Both the position numbers and the translations under genes were made by a program. 22,351 bases of DNA, from positions 18,101 through 40,451 of the forward strand of contig PS015404.1 of assembly GCA_048213135.1 (NCBI GenBank), written 5' to 3'. The stretch comes from Reclinomonas americana ATCC 50394 (taxonomy: Eukaryota > Jakobida > Jakobea > Jakobida). The notes below the pieces were generated by a model that saw nothing but the letters and a program-made list of their open reading frames with translations, searched no databases and was not told the origin of the DNA. This document shows, piece after piece, positions 1 to 9,800 of the stretch (positions within the stretch are counted from its first letter, which is position 1; every line of letters starts with the position of its first letter).

Positions 1-1
1 T

Positions 2-112
2 GTGGCGCCGGTGGTGGCGGTGGTGAATGGTGATGGTGGTGGTGGGGGTGGAGAGGGGGCGCTGGCGGAGGCGGAGAGGTTTACGAGGTGGTTGCAGGCG
101 CAGTTGGAGTGA
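2..112 (+). CDS. 3' end of an upstream gene, product unknown (partial)
   Basis: The frame starting at base 2 is open to a TGA at 110-112. It encodes a Val/Ala stretch, a Gly run, then a charged helical end (ERFTRWLQAQLE). The frame is cut by the window edge. The amphipathic terminal helix and the GC-rich third positions look like a real C-terminus, but the family cannot be recognised from 36 residues. A consensus donor (GTAAGG at 123) and an acceptor (TTGTTCAG ending at 175) follow the stop. They could mark a 53 bp intron in the 3' UTR, similar in size to the other short introns here. Confidence 0.35.
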   Translation: MAPVVAVVNGDGGGGGGEGALAEAERFTRWLQAQLE

Positions 113-448
113 ATAGTAGTTGGTAAGGGCGGAGGGGGAAGGGAGATTGATCGCAAGACTGCACACTTTGTTCAGATTCAACGCGGCATGCAACTATGTA
201 ACGGTGCACGTCGTTTCCGTCCAGCTGCATACGAAAATTCGTTTATCTTGGATTACCCTGACGTGCAGCACGACATCACCGATGGCAGCACCGATTACGG
301 CGAACCGCTGCACGCAAATGCCGATATGAACAGCAACACGACAAGCTCTCTTTTGTTCAACCTCACCACCAATGAAGACGCCTCCGGATCCGTTTGTGTT
401 GATATAGTCATCAAGACAGCTGTTTCTGTTTATCAGCGGCCATAAAGG
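113..448. other. Intergenic stretch with an unassigned 85-codon open frame
   Basis: This lies between the upstream stop codon and the NLR-like gene. A + strand frame at 188-445 (ATG at 188, TAA at 443-445) encodes 85 residues with no recognisable domain, and its composition is not low-complexity. Its last residues (TAVSVYQRP) resemble part of the tail of the NLR-like protein (NTVRIYQRHG), and bases 429-440 match 5010-5021 exactly. It may be 3' UTR, a small gene, or a remnant of a related gene's end. Nothing else is evident. Confidence 0.25.
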
Positions 449-499
449 CCCAACACAATCCACAGCCCAACGCAATCCACTGCCCAACGCAATCAATGA
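449..499 (+). repeat. Three tandem 17 bp units just before the predicted NLR start
   Basis: The units at 449-465, 466-482 and 483-499 share the core CCCAACRCAATCMA. The third runs into the candidate ATG at 496. This could be a short promoter or 5' UTR repeat with binding sites, or slippage without function. Confidence 0.6.
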
Positions 500-3400
500 A
501 CCACAGCGGAACACAATACAATACAATTTTCGCTGCATCGCGCGTGAGCCGTCGTCCTTCTCTTCATGGTACATGTTTCTCCTCACGCACACGCACGCGC
601 TCTCTTCCACACACGCACTCACTTTCCTGTCTGCGCGCAGTCATTCTCTGTCCACTTTTGCCCGGCAGATGGCACCTCACGCATCACGGTGCCCCGAGTC
701 ACTGGCGACATGCGATTGTGTGACCTTGTGCAGCGCGGCTTGCAGTTGCTGGGCGTCGCTGCGGATGCGCGTGTGCGTGTGCGCTCGGATGTGGCGCTGC
801 TATCGTCAGACGCATCCACACTGCGAGAACTAGGCATTTCGGCGGAGACCACATTGACGGTGGATGTCGAGGGCAGCGGGTGCGTTGTTGCGTGTGTGTC
901 TGATAGAATAGAGAGATGTGCGTCTCATCTGTGTCTATGTGTGCGAGAAGAGCGAACAACTACATGTTGCTGCAAGATGCATTGGGCATTGTCAGAGACG
1001 CACTGGCCGCTCGACTCCGCGCTGCGTTGCCTGCGTTCTGTCGCGCGCATCCCACCATGCGCGTCGATGAAGCGTGGTGCTGCAAGACTGTCCGAGATAT
1101 TTCTGCGCGGTTGGTGTGGTGTTGCTCTTCTCCATCCTCCTCATTATCAATGATGTATGCTCTCGCAGCTACAAACCCGGTGGCAATCACGTGTTCTTGC
1201 ATCAAGAGCAGCGTGATTATGTACTCACCTGGAAGGCAGCATTCGATGCGGATCCCGCCAGCACACCGCCGTGCCCGCCGTTTGACTTGGCTGCGCTGTG
1301 CGCGATCCTCGTGAACGGAGGAAATGTGGAGGTTGACGGAAGCTGCCATTTCCTCCTTGCTTCGGAGGTGGAGGTCTGTGTGCTGCTCTCTTGTTCGAAA
1401 CGCTTGTCACATTAATATTGTTCATCATGTGTGCAGCGCCGGTCTGTGGAGTCGCTTCGCGATATTCGCAACGCTGTTGTTGGCCATCGCCTCTTTGGCC
1501 AGGCTGTTGCTGCTGTGGATGAAGTCGCCGACCTGCTCGGCGATGGCGTTGTTGAGGGGCGTTTGGTGACCGCCATCTCATCACTCCAACTTGGTGATGC
1601 CCCGCTCGCCCACTTTCGTGCGTTGCTGGACGACATTCGCACAAGTGAGTCTCATGAATCCCGCTGAGTGTCTCATCGTTCACATTCTTAAAAACTTCTC
1701 CGCGCAGGACGACATCATATTTCTGACGTAGAGTTCACCGCATTGCTTGCGAGCTACAGTGAGCGCGAATCATCAGCATTCCGCGAGGACGAGAACCTGC
1801 GCAAGACCTTGCAGATGTACGTGCCGCTGACGACAAAAGTTGGTGGCGTGTCGCGTGATCTGCTGTCGGAGGTCGATGCATTTGTTGCCGACGACAACCG
1901 CGCCCGCGTGATGTTGTTCCTCGGAAACAGTGGAGCTGGCAAGACAACAGCTGTGACTGTGATGGCTGATCATGCGTGGCGAGCATATCGAGAGGGGCGC
2001 AGTCGACGGTTGCCACTGCGTGTGCCATTGTCGGCGTTGCGTGACGTGGAGCACTGCATGCTGGAGGAAGTGTTGCCATCCACGTGGCCAGAGGCGGCAG
2101 TACAGCGCATCAAGCAGATGCCGCTGTTGCTACTGTTGGATGGGTATGATGAGCTGTACCGAGAGATCAACCTGATGGACGCGGCGCAGGTTTGTTCCTG
2201 TCTCTTCAATTCTTTGTTGCTCATGAGCCAACTTGCTTACTGATAATTATGTTCGCACAGCTTCGAGGATGTGCGGATGTCAAAGTGATCGTGACGTGCC
2301 GTTCTGATTACGCTGCTGGGATGGGTTCGGGTGGGACCGACTACCGTCGCTTCTTTGTCCCCACAGACGGCAGTGGGCTTCTGGACTTGCGGTTGTTGGT
2401 GGCACGCACTGTGGAGCCATTCAACGACGCTCAGATTGATTACTATCTCCAGCACTTTGTCACGCATCAGTCGACGGAATGGAAGACTGTGGACGATTAT
2501 CGTCTCGCGCTGCGCGGCATGCATGGAGTGCAATCGTTGATCACGAATCCATTCATGCTGTCTGTCGTGGTGCAAGTGCTGCCGCAATTGGTGGCGAGTG
2601 GCGTACAGCGACCGACTCGGCGTGATGTGTTTGACCGATTCATACGGCAGTGGATTGAGAGGGAACAGGAGAGACAGGCACGTCTCGGTGCGGAACGTGT
2701 GCCAAGTGAGGAGATATGCCTCGCTTTCTGTGAGGGGCTGGCGAGGTTGATGCACGAGAAGAATCTCGTGCGAGCCGTGTGTGATAGCCGAGCGAGTGGC
2801 GAGGATGCGAGTGAATTCGGTGGCGCGCCGTCTAGTGCTGTGCAAGCGCTACACTTTGACAAGTTCCTCGGTCACAAGAACCAACATGTGCGAGTGTGCT
2901 GTCCAATTGTGCGACGGTATGGGACGACGCAGTGGGGATTCGTACATCTGTCGTTGCTGGAGCACTGTGTGGCACGGCATGCGTTTGCGTGGGAGACGTG
3001 GGATGAGGGGAGAAGATTGACGGTGCAAGATGTGCAGCATCATGTGCTGGGAGTGCGATTGCTGAACGACAGACCATCGTTGGTGGGGCAGATGGCCGAG
3101 GTTGTGCGACGGTCTCCTCGATTGCAAGCGAGATTGTGGGAGGTGATTGAGTTGTCACGGGAGGTGGATGAGGAGCGATTGGTTACGGCAGCGGCGAATG
3201 CAGCGACGGTATTGTGTGTGGCACAAGTGTCGTTCAGTGGGCGAGATCTGTCGGGTGTGCGAGTGAGGGGTGCGGATTTGAGGGGTGCGGTGATGCACAG
3301 GACGGTGTGGAGGGGAGCAGATATGCGAGGGGTGAATGTGTGCATGGCGTATGCAAGGGAGGCGGATTTCAGAGGGGCGGACGTGACGGATGTAAAATGG

Positions 3401-5113
3401 CCTAGGAAGCGGATGAGGGGGCACACCAGTGCGGTGTATGCAGTGGCAGTGACATCCGATGGCCAGCACATTGTGAGTGGCAGTTGGGACGAGACTGTAC
3501 GGGTGTGGTCGATGGCAAGTGGCGAGGAGGTGCGCCGACTGGAAGGCCACACGTTCACTGTGTCTGCAGTGGCACTAACACCTGATGGTCAGCATATTGT
3601 GAGTGGCAGTGGAGACAAGACTATACGGGTGTGGTCGATGGCAAGTGGCGAGGAGGTACGCCGACTGAAAGGCCACACGAGAGAGGTGCTTGCAGTGGCA
3701 GTGACACTTGATGGCCAGCACATTGTGAGTGGCAGTGATGACAAGACTGTACGGGTGTGGTCAATGGCAAGTGGTGAGAACGTGCGCCGACTGAGAGGCC
3801 ACACGACAGAAGTGGCTGCAGTGGCAGTGACACCCGATGACCAGCACATTGTGAGTGGCAGTTCGGACAAGACAGTGCGAGTGTGGTCAATGCTCAGTGG
3901 CGAGGAGGTTCGCCGACTGGAAGGCCACACGGGCTGGGTGCGGGCAGTGACAGTGACACCCGATGGGCAGCACATTGTGAGTGGCAGTCGAGACAGTGTA
4001 AGAGTGTGGTCGCTGGCAAATGGCGAGGAGGTGCGTCGACTGGAAGGCCATACAAGTGTGGTGTGTGCAGTGGCAGTGACACCGGATGGCCAGCATATTG
4101 TGAGCGGCAGTTGGGACAGGACTATACGGGTGTGGTCGCTGGCAGGTGGCGAGGAAGTGCGCCGACTGGAAGGCCACACGAGCGAGGTATCTGCAGTGAC
4201 GGTAACACCCGATGGGCAGCACATTGTGAGCGGCAGTTGGGACAAGACTGTGCGACTGTGGTCTATGGTGTATGGCGAGGGCGTGCTGCCTGTGTTGGGA
4301 CACGTGGACTACGTAACGTCTGTTGCCATCAGTCCCGATGGGCAGCACATTGCGAGTGGTAGTAGGGACAAGACTGTGCGGGTGTGGTCGGTGGCAAGTG
4401 GCGAAGCGGTGCGACGGCTAGAGGGACACGGGGAGGCGGTAATATGTATTGCTTTCACCCCTGATGGCCAACACATTGTGAGTGGCAGTGGGGATTGGAC
4501 TGTACGGGTGTGGTCGGTGGCAAGTGGAGAGGAGGTGTGCCGACTGAATGGTCACACGCATGTGGTGTCTGCAGTGGCAGTGACTCCCGATGGCCAGCAC
4601 ATCGTGAGTGGCAGTGCGGACGATACTGTACGGATGTGGTCGGTGGCAAGTGGCGAAGAGAAGCGCCGACTGGGAGGCCACACGAGTTGGGTGTCTGCAG
4701 TGGCAGTGACACCCGACGGACTGCACGTTGTGAGTGGCAGTTATGACAATACTGTGCGAGTATGGTCGGTTGTAAGTGGCGAGGAAGTGCGGCGGCTGAA
4801 AGGACACGCTGATAGGGTGTCTACAGTGGCAGTGACACCCGATGGTCAGCATATTGTGAGTGGCAGTGAGGATAAGACTGTACGGGTGTGGTCGGTGGCG
4901 ACTGGCAAAGAAGTGCGTCGGAGTACAACTTCTTATCTCGATAGCTTGTTGCCGAGCACTTCAGCAGCCGCTGGTATCACTTGTCGAGCGGATGGCAACA
5001 CTGTTCGTATTTATCAGCGGCATGGGCGGGGCGAATTATTGGTGCGAGTTCTTGGCCCTCACGATCCTGACTTCACCGATGCGAAGCACAGCAAGAACTG
5101 TACCCTCCTCTGA
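496..5113 (+). CDS. NLR-like protein: ubiquitin-like, HEPN, NACHT, pentapeptide, WD40, CaaX
   Basis: Proposed exons are 496-543, 641-879, 951-1109, 1169-1373, 1437-1644, 1708-2189 and 2261-5113. All junction phases agree, giving 1397 residues. Seen in order: ubiquitin-like fold about 17-95; HEPN about 96-286 with R228-N229-x4-H234; NACHT with Walker A GNSGAGKTT (359-367), Walker B LLLLLDGYDEL (426-436) and sensor-1 VIVTCR ending at Arg461; helical region; pentapeptide repeats about 770-827; twelve WD40 repeats 832-1334; tail ending CTLL. In known families, NACHT proteins with WD40 sensors are oligomerising innate-immune or allorecognition switches, and HEPN domains are often RNases. The inference is a receptor whose propeller senses a ligand and whose NACHT assembly activates an RNA-cutting effector at a membrane. 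Uncertain points are exon 1 (an ATG at 566 is the alternative start), the acceptor at 947 or 950, and the exon 4 donor (1332, 1368 or 1374, all phase 0). The last two exons are the most certain. Confidence 0.88.
641..879 (+). other. Ubiquitin-like N-terminal domain exon
   Basis: After a CAG acceptor at 638-640 this exon reads as a ubiquitin-like fold. The first hairpin is SFSVHF...ADGTSRITVPR, followed by an amphipathic helix (DMRLCDLVQRGLQLLG), a strand (RVRVRSDVALL), then the typical end TLRELGISAETTLTVDV. This matches the ubiquitin pattern of a Leu-rich turn before the last strand. No C-terminal Gly-Gly is present, so it would be a built-in interaction domain and not a conjugated modifier. 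The fold call is from pattern only. Confidence 0.6.
951..1644 (+). other. HEPN domain with intact RNx4H motif (three exons)
   Basis: Three exons (951-1109, 1169-1373, 1437-1644) encode an all-helical domain. An opening helix (LLQDALGIVRDALAARL) is followed by a segment with FDLAALCAILVNGG and then SLRDIRNAVVGH. The R-N-A-V-V-G-H string is an exact HEPN R-N-x4-H signature, the metal-independent RNase site in many HEPN toxins, RNase L and Las1. The layout recalls the Swt1-type and DZIP3/hRUL138-type HEPN domains that are often fused to signalling NTPases. I cannot tell which from eye inspection. The motif lies at the start of exon 5, just after an intron with an ambiguous donor. Confidence 0.72.
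1708..2640 (+). other. NACHT NTPase domain
   Basis: Walker A (GNSGAGKTT) is at 1923-1949 and Walker B (LLLLLDGYDEL) at 2124-2156. The small-residue and acidic pattern D-G-Y-D-E is diagnostic of NACHT rather than NB-ARC. A phase 0 intron at 2190-2260 separates Walker B from sensor 1 (VKVIVTCRSDY). A helical NACHT-associated region follows, including the NPFMLSVVVQVLPQL segment that is typical of the winged-helix part of NACHT proteins. All nucleotide-binding residues look intact, so the switch is predicted to be functional. Confidence 0.9.
3227..3400 (+). repeat. Pentapeptide-repeat linker
   Basis: About ten A(D/N)LxG-like pentads (for example FSGRDLSGVRVRGADLRGAV and READFRGADVTDV) lie between the NACHT helical region and the propellers. 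Pentapeptide repeats form a right-handed square helix. NACHT-pentapeptide-WD40 order is known from bacterial and some eukaryotic STAND proteins. Confidence 0.8.
3413..4921 (+). repeat. Twelve in-frame 126 bp WD40 repeats
   Basis: Twelve consecutive 42-residue repeats follow the consensus GH-xxx-V-xx-VAVTPDGQHIVSGS-x-D-x-TVRVWS-x-ASGEEVRR-L. All are 126 bp except the fifth, which is 123 bp because one residue is missing between SRD and SVRVW. DNA identity between units is high, which suggests recent duplication or gene conversion. Differences cluster at the three residues after GHT and at the residues flanking the D of SGSxDxT, i.e. on the exposed blade surfaces. A degenerate blade-like segment (ADGNTVRIYQ...ELLVRV) follows and may help close a second propeller. 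Confidence 0.97.
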
Positions 5114-5414
5114 AATGAAGTTTTGGTGGTGTCTGTTCTTGTTTTTGCGTCGTTTCAGGGTGACTACTAAGCAATCTGCAGCATCCATGCAGTAGTAGCT
5201 TCTGAAGAGGATGGCAATGCCCAGTATACGTCACAAGAGACAATGGTCGTATTCTCGACGTCAATGTTGATTCACAAAACCTCGCATTCCTCAGCTTACA
5301 CCCATTCTCTTGCTCTCCTGCACATACGCCAGACTCCGCAGAAAAGCGTGACTTCGACATTGATACCCACAGGACAATTTGAGTCTGTCTGTGACAGAGT
5401 GAGCGACTTGTGAA
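5114..5414 (+). other. Compact spacer between the NLR-like gene and UPF2
   Basis: Only 301 bp separate the NLR stop from the UPF2 ATG, in the same orientation, and they include the tail-like segment at 5225-5382. The 3' UTR of the first gene and the promoter of the second must both fit here. I see no AATAAA or TATA box. Confidence 0.6.
5225..5382 (+). other. Possible alternative last exon (or decayed duplicate) of the NLR-like gene
   Basis: This frame is open from the CAG at 5222-5224 to a TGA at 5380-5382. It begins YVTRDNGRILDVNV and gives about 51 residues. A donor within codon 5006-5008 (C|GTATTT) and the acceptor at 5222-5224 have matching phases, joining DGNTV to Leu-YVTRDNGRILDVNV. 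The result mirrors the default end DGNTVRIYQRHGRGELLVRV. The alternative end lacks the CaaX box. Immediately upstream (5167-5224), SAAS, VVASEEDGNA and VYV occur in three different frames and resemble SAAAGITCRADGNTV. A frameshifted duplicate is therefore the competing explanation. Confidence 0.4.
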
Positions 5415-5673
5415 ATGAGTGCAGCAGCTGGTGCTCCCTCAGGCAGCGCCCCTGCAGAGGAAACCAATGAGCAGGTGCGTGCGCGCGCGTGACAGAGTGT
5501 GAGAGTGAGAGGACATGTCCATGGTTTGTGCGCTCAGTGTGTTTCTCACTGTTTCGTTTGTTTGCTTGCCTTCGTTGTTGTTATGTGTGTCTGTGTGTGT
5601 GATTAGAAGGATGAATTGAGATTGCAGCTGCGCGATCGGAATCAAAGAGCGGCCTCGTTGCGACCAAGTGCGT

Positions 5674-5708
<35 letters not shown>

Positions 5709-6132
5709 NNNNNNNNNNNNNNNNNNNNNNNNNNNNNNNNNNNNNNNNNNNNNNNNNNNNNNNNNNNNNNNNNNNNNNNNNNNNNNNNNNNNNNNNNNNN
5801 NNNNNNNNNNNNNNNNNNNNNNNNNNNNNNNNNNNNNNNNNNNNNNNNNNNNNNNNNNNNNNNNNNNNNNNNNNNNNNNNNNNNNNNNNNNNNNNNNNNN
5901 NNNNNNNNNNNNNNNNNNNNNNNNNNNNNNNNNNNNNNNNNNNNNNNNNNNNNNNNNNNNNNNNNNNNNNNNNNNNNNNNNNNNNNNNNNNNNNNNNNNN
6001 NNNNNNNNNNNNNNNNNNNNNNNNNNNNNNNNNNNNNNNNNNNNNNNNNNNNNNNNNNNNNNNNNNNNNNNNNNNNNNNNNNNNNNNNNNNNNNNNNNNN
6101 NNNNNNNNNNNNNNNNNNCACTCACTCACTCA

Positions 6133-6178
<46 letters not shown>

Positions 6179-6859
6179 TCACTCACTCACTCACTCACTC
6201 ACTCACTCACTCACACACATACACACACACACACTCTGTCTCTCATCACTCTTGCTCTTGTTCACCGCTCTCTTGCTGTCCTCTCTCCTCTCCTTCTCAC
6301 TCACCCTCTCCCTCATCCCCCCTTCTCCCCCCTCCAGCCCCCACCGAGATGCGCAACCGCGAAACCAACATCAAAAAGAACTCGGCCTTTGTGCGCAAAC
6401 TCCGCACCATCACCCGCGAGAGCGCACTCGACGTGGCCACCGACATGCGCCTGCTCAACCTCACCCGCTACATCTCCGAGGCCGTCACCAACCTCGCCGA
6501 GGCCAAGCTGCGCGTGCAGGACATTATGCCCGTGGTGCAGCTGGTCACCGAGTTCAACTGCACCTTTGAGGAGTTTGCCGAGCAGGTCACGGCGTTGTGG
6601 GTGCGCGGGTTTGAGCCGCTGAGCACAGGTGCGGGAGAGGGGGGGAAGTGAATCCTTCTGACGCGAGAGAGAGAGAGGGAGAAAGAAGGGAGAGTGATTG
6701 ATGTTGACCAGTGAGAGGGCGACTGTCTCACTCACTCCTGCACACTCTTGCACATTAGTTCACTCTCTCAGGCACACTCTGCTGCTTGCCCTCTTCTCGT
6801 CTTCAACGCATCAATTGTTGCTTTGATCTCGCGAGATCCTCGATATCTCTGCGCACTTA

Positions 6860-6895
<36 letters not shown>

Positions 6896-9800
6896 CTCAT
6901 GTTGTCTGCTTCTCTTCCGATGAATTGCTCTTTTCGCGTGCTGTCGCTTTCCATCGTCGGTTCGACACATGCCTCTGTGGTCCTGCGAGAGGTTGTCTGT
7001 TCCGTCTTTTCTACATCGCCACACTCTGCTGCTTGCCTTCATCTCGTCCTCAACGCATCAATTGTTGCTTTGATCTCCGAGATCCTCGTTATCTCTGCGC
7101 ACTTATCTCTCTCTCTCTCTCTCTCTCTCATGTTGTCTGCTTCTCTTCCGATGCATTGCTCGTCTCGCATGCTGTCGCTTTCCATCGTCGGCTCGACACA
7201 CGCCTCTGCGGTCCTGCGAGAGTCTTTTATTAATCGCCACACTCTGCTGCTTGCCTTCCACTTGTCTTCAACGCATAAATCACTGCTTCTTTGGTCACTC
7301 GTGAATCTCGATATCTCAGCGCTCTCTTTTTCTCTCTCTCTTCCTTCTCATCTTGTCTAGGCATTTCTTTCTCGCTAGGTTCAACACATGCCTCTGTGGT
7401 CCTGCGAGAGGTTGTCTGTGCCGTCTTTTTATACATCGCCAAACTCTGCTGCTTGCCTTCTTCTTGTCGTCCTCCCTCTTCAACGCATCAATCACTGCCT
7501 CTCGGATATCTCGTGAATCTCGGTATCTCAGCGCACTTGCCTTTCTCTACTCTCTCGTGTGGTGTGCTCCTCTTTCGATGAATTGCTCTTCTCGCGTGTT
7601 GTCGCGTTCCTTCCTCTGTTCAACACATGCCTCTGTGGTCCTGCGTTGTCTACTCACTTGCCGCTTTCCTCTGAGGTTGTCTGTTCCTTCTTTGATACGT
7701 TGCCACACTCTGCTGCTCTCGTCCTCTGCTCAACCGGCTCTTTTTTGATTCTCGATATCTATGCGCACTCGCCTCTTATGCAACACTCGCGCAGGTGGGA
7801 CGGAGACACTGGAGGACTTCAATGCGGCGTCGTCACGGAGGCGAGTCATGGTGCGCCTGTTGGCCGACTTGCAGCTGATTGGCATTCTTCGCGACGACAA
7901 GATCATGTCGCGCATCGTTCGCTCGCTGGTGCGGTGCTGTCGTTTGTCAGCGTGCGTCGATGGTGCCTGACGTGCGATGACACAGATCAAGTACTCGTGT
8001 GGAGGGCGCGAGGAAACCATGGCCGGCTTGTCGGTGGTGCTGCCGTTCCTGCGTGCGTACTCGCCGTACTTTACCGATTATGCGGCCGAGTCGCGCACGC
8101 CACAGCAGCAGGTCAGTGGTGTGGACAGGGAGGGGCATGGGAAAGGGAGAGAGGGTGGGAGATGGAGATGGAGAGGGGAGGGGGTGGGGGGAACGGAGGC
8201 GGAGAGAAAGAGAGAGGCTGAAGGGAGGGAAAGGGAGAAGGGAGGTTGAGGGGAATTGAGAAGGGAGGCGGAGGGAAAGGGAGAGGGAGAAGGGAGTCGG
8301 AGAGTGGAGGGGAGGTGGCGGGAGGGAGGTGGAGGGGAAGGGAAGAGAGACGGGAGCCGGAGAGAATAGACAGTAGTGAGGCGTAGAACAGTTTCGTTTC
8401 TGTGAGAATTTAGAAGACTAAGGCAAGAACACCGCACTTCCGCGAGTGATATGTTCTGCAATTGATTTGCGATTAATATAGAGCCCTTGAGAAAGAGCAA
8501 TCACACCAAATGCAGGCAGTAATCAATGCATGTTGCTTCTTGTCTCTTCCCTCTCCTCTCGTCTCTCGTCTCTCGTCTCTCGTCTCTCGTCTCTCACCTC
8601 TCGCCTCTCGTCACTCGCCTCTCGCCTCTCGCCTTGTCTCTCGTCTCTACTCGTTTCTCTCCTCTCGCCTCTCTCCTCTCGCCTCTCTCCTCTCTCNNNN
8701 NNNNNNNNNNNNNNNNNNNNNNNNNNNNNNNNNNNNNNNNNNNNNNNNNNNNNNNNNNNNNNNNNNNNNNNNNNNNNNNNNNNNNNNNNNNNNNNNNNNN
8801 NNNNNNNNNNNNNNNNNNNNNNNNNNNNNNNNNNNNNNNNNNNNNNNNNNNNNNNNNNNNNNNNNNNNNNNNNNNNNNNNNNNNNNNNNNNNNNNNNNNN
8901 NNNNNNNNNNNNNNNNNNNNNNNNNNNNNNNNNNNNNNNNNNNNNNNNNNNNNNNNNNNNNNNNNNNNNNNNNNNNTCGCCTCTCGTCTCTCGTCTCTCG
9001 CCTCTCGCCTCTCGTCTCTCGCCTCTCGCCTCTCGTCTCTCGCCTCTCCCGCCTGTCGTCTCTCGCCTCTCATCTTTCATCTCTCGCCACTCTTCTCTCG
9101 CCTCTCGCCTCTCGTCTCTCGCCTACCGTCTCTCTTCTCTCGCCTCTCGCCTCTTGCCCCTCTCCTCTCGTCTCTCGCCTCTCGCCTCTCTCCCTTCGTC
9201 TTCGCTTCTCGCCTCTCGCCTCTCCTCTCTCGCCTCTTGGTTTTCCCACCTATAGTCTCCCGTCTCTCACCTCTCATCCGTCGCCTCTCTTCTCTCGCCT
9301 CTCTCTCTGTCTCTCTCACTCTCCCTTCCCTCACCCCTCCCCTCTCCTTCTCCCTCCTGCTCACCCTTTCCCATTTTCCTCCCCTCCCCCTTCCCCCTTT
9401 CCCCACAGGACCTCGCCTCCGCCGTCACCGCCGAAACCCGACAACAACTCACCAAGACCTACCAATTCCTGTACAAGCACGCCTGCACCGTCCTCGTGGC
9501 CGTCTTCCAAGAACTGCGCCAGCTCGAAGCCGAGCACACGCACATGATGGGCACACGTGGCGAGCTGACGTCGGAGAGCAAGACAAAGCACCAGAATCTG
9601 ACGCAGTTGTTTGAGAAGCTGCAGACGCACTTGACCACGTTACGTCTATTGCTCGATAGCGGTGTGTATATTGTTGCGAGTGCTTACTTTCTTTTCTGTT
9701 AGCATGGCGGAGATTTTGGGAGTGGAGTTGGAGCTGCCCGAGTTGCGCGAGTCCGACGTGACTCGTGTCGAGGCCTCGCAGGGGCCGCACGTGGCCACAC

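Noticed and set aside
3589-4245. Long - strand open frame across the WD40 array (218 codons, with others nearby)
   Set aside because: It is a repeat shadow: each 126 bp unit lacks stops in the reverse frame, so the frame stays open by repetition. The + strand WD40 reading is unambiguous.
3413-4921. Regular direct repeats considered as a CRISPR-like array
   Set aside because: The units are coding WD40 repeats with no spacers, and the genome is eukaryotic.
5616-6651. Open frames running through the N runs, here and at the other three gaps
   Set aside because: N codons cannot be stops, so the frames are artificially long. Ser/Leu and Glu/Arg runs come from CT/GA microsatellites.
9662-9702. Very short intron (37 bp) with a donor at 9666 in UPF2
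   Set aside because: A donor at 9639 gives a 64 bp intron, keeps the phase and yields KLQTHLTTMAEILGVELELP, which aligns without gaps to UPF2 (KLLANSQSLADLLDENMPDLP region).
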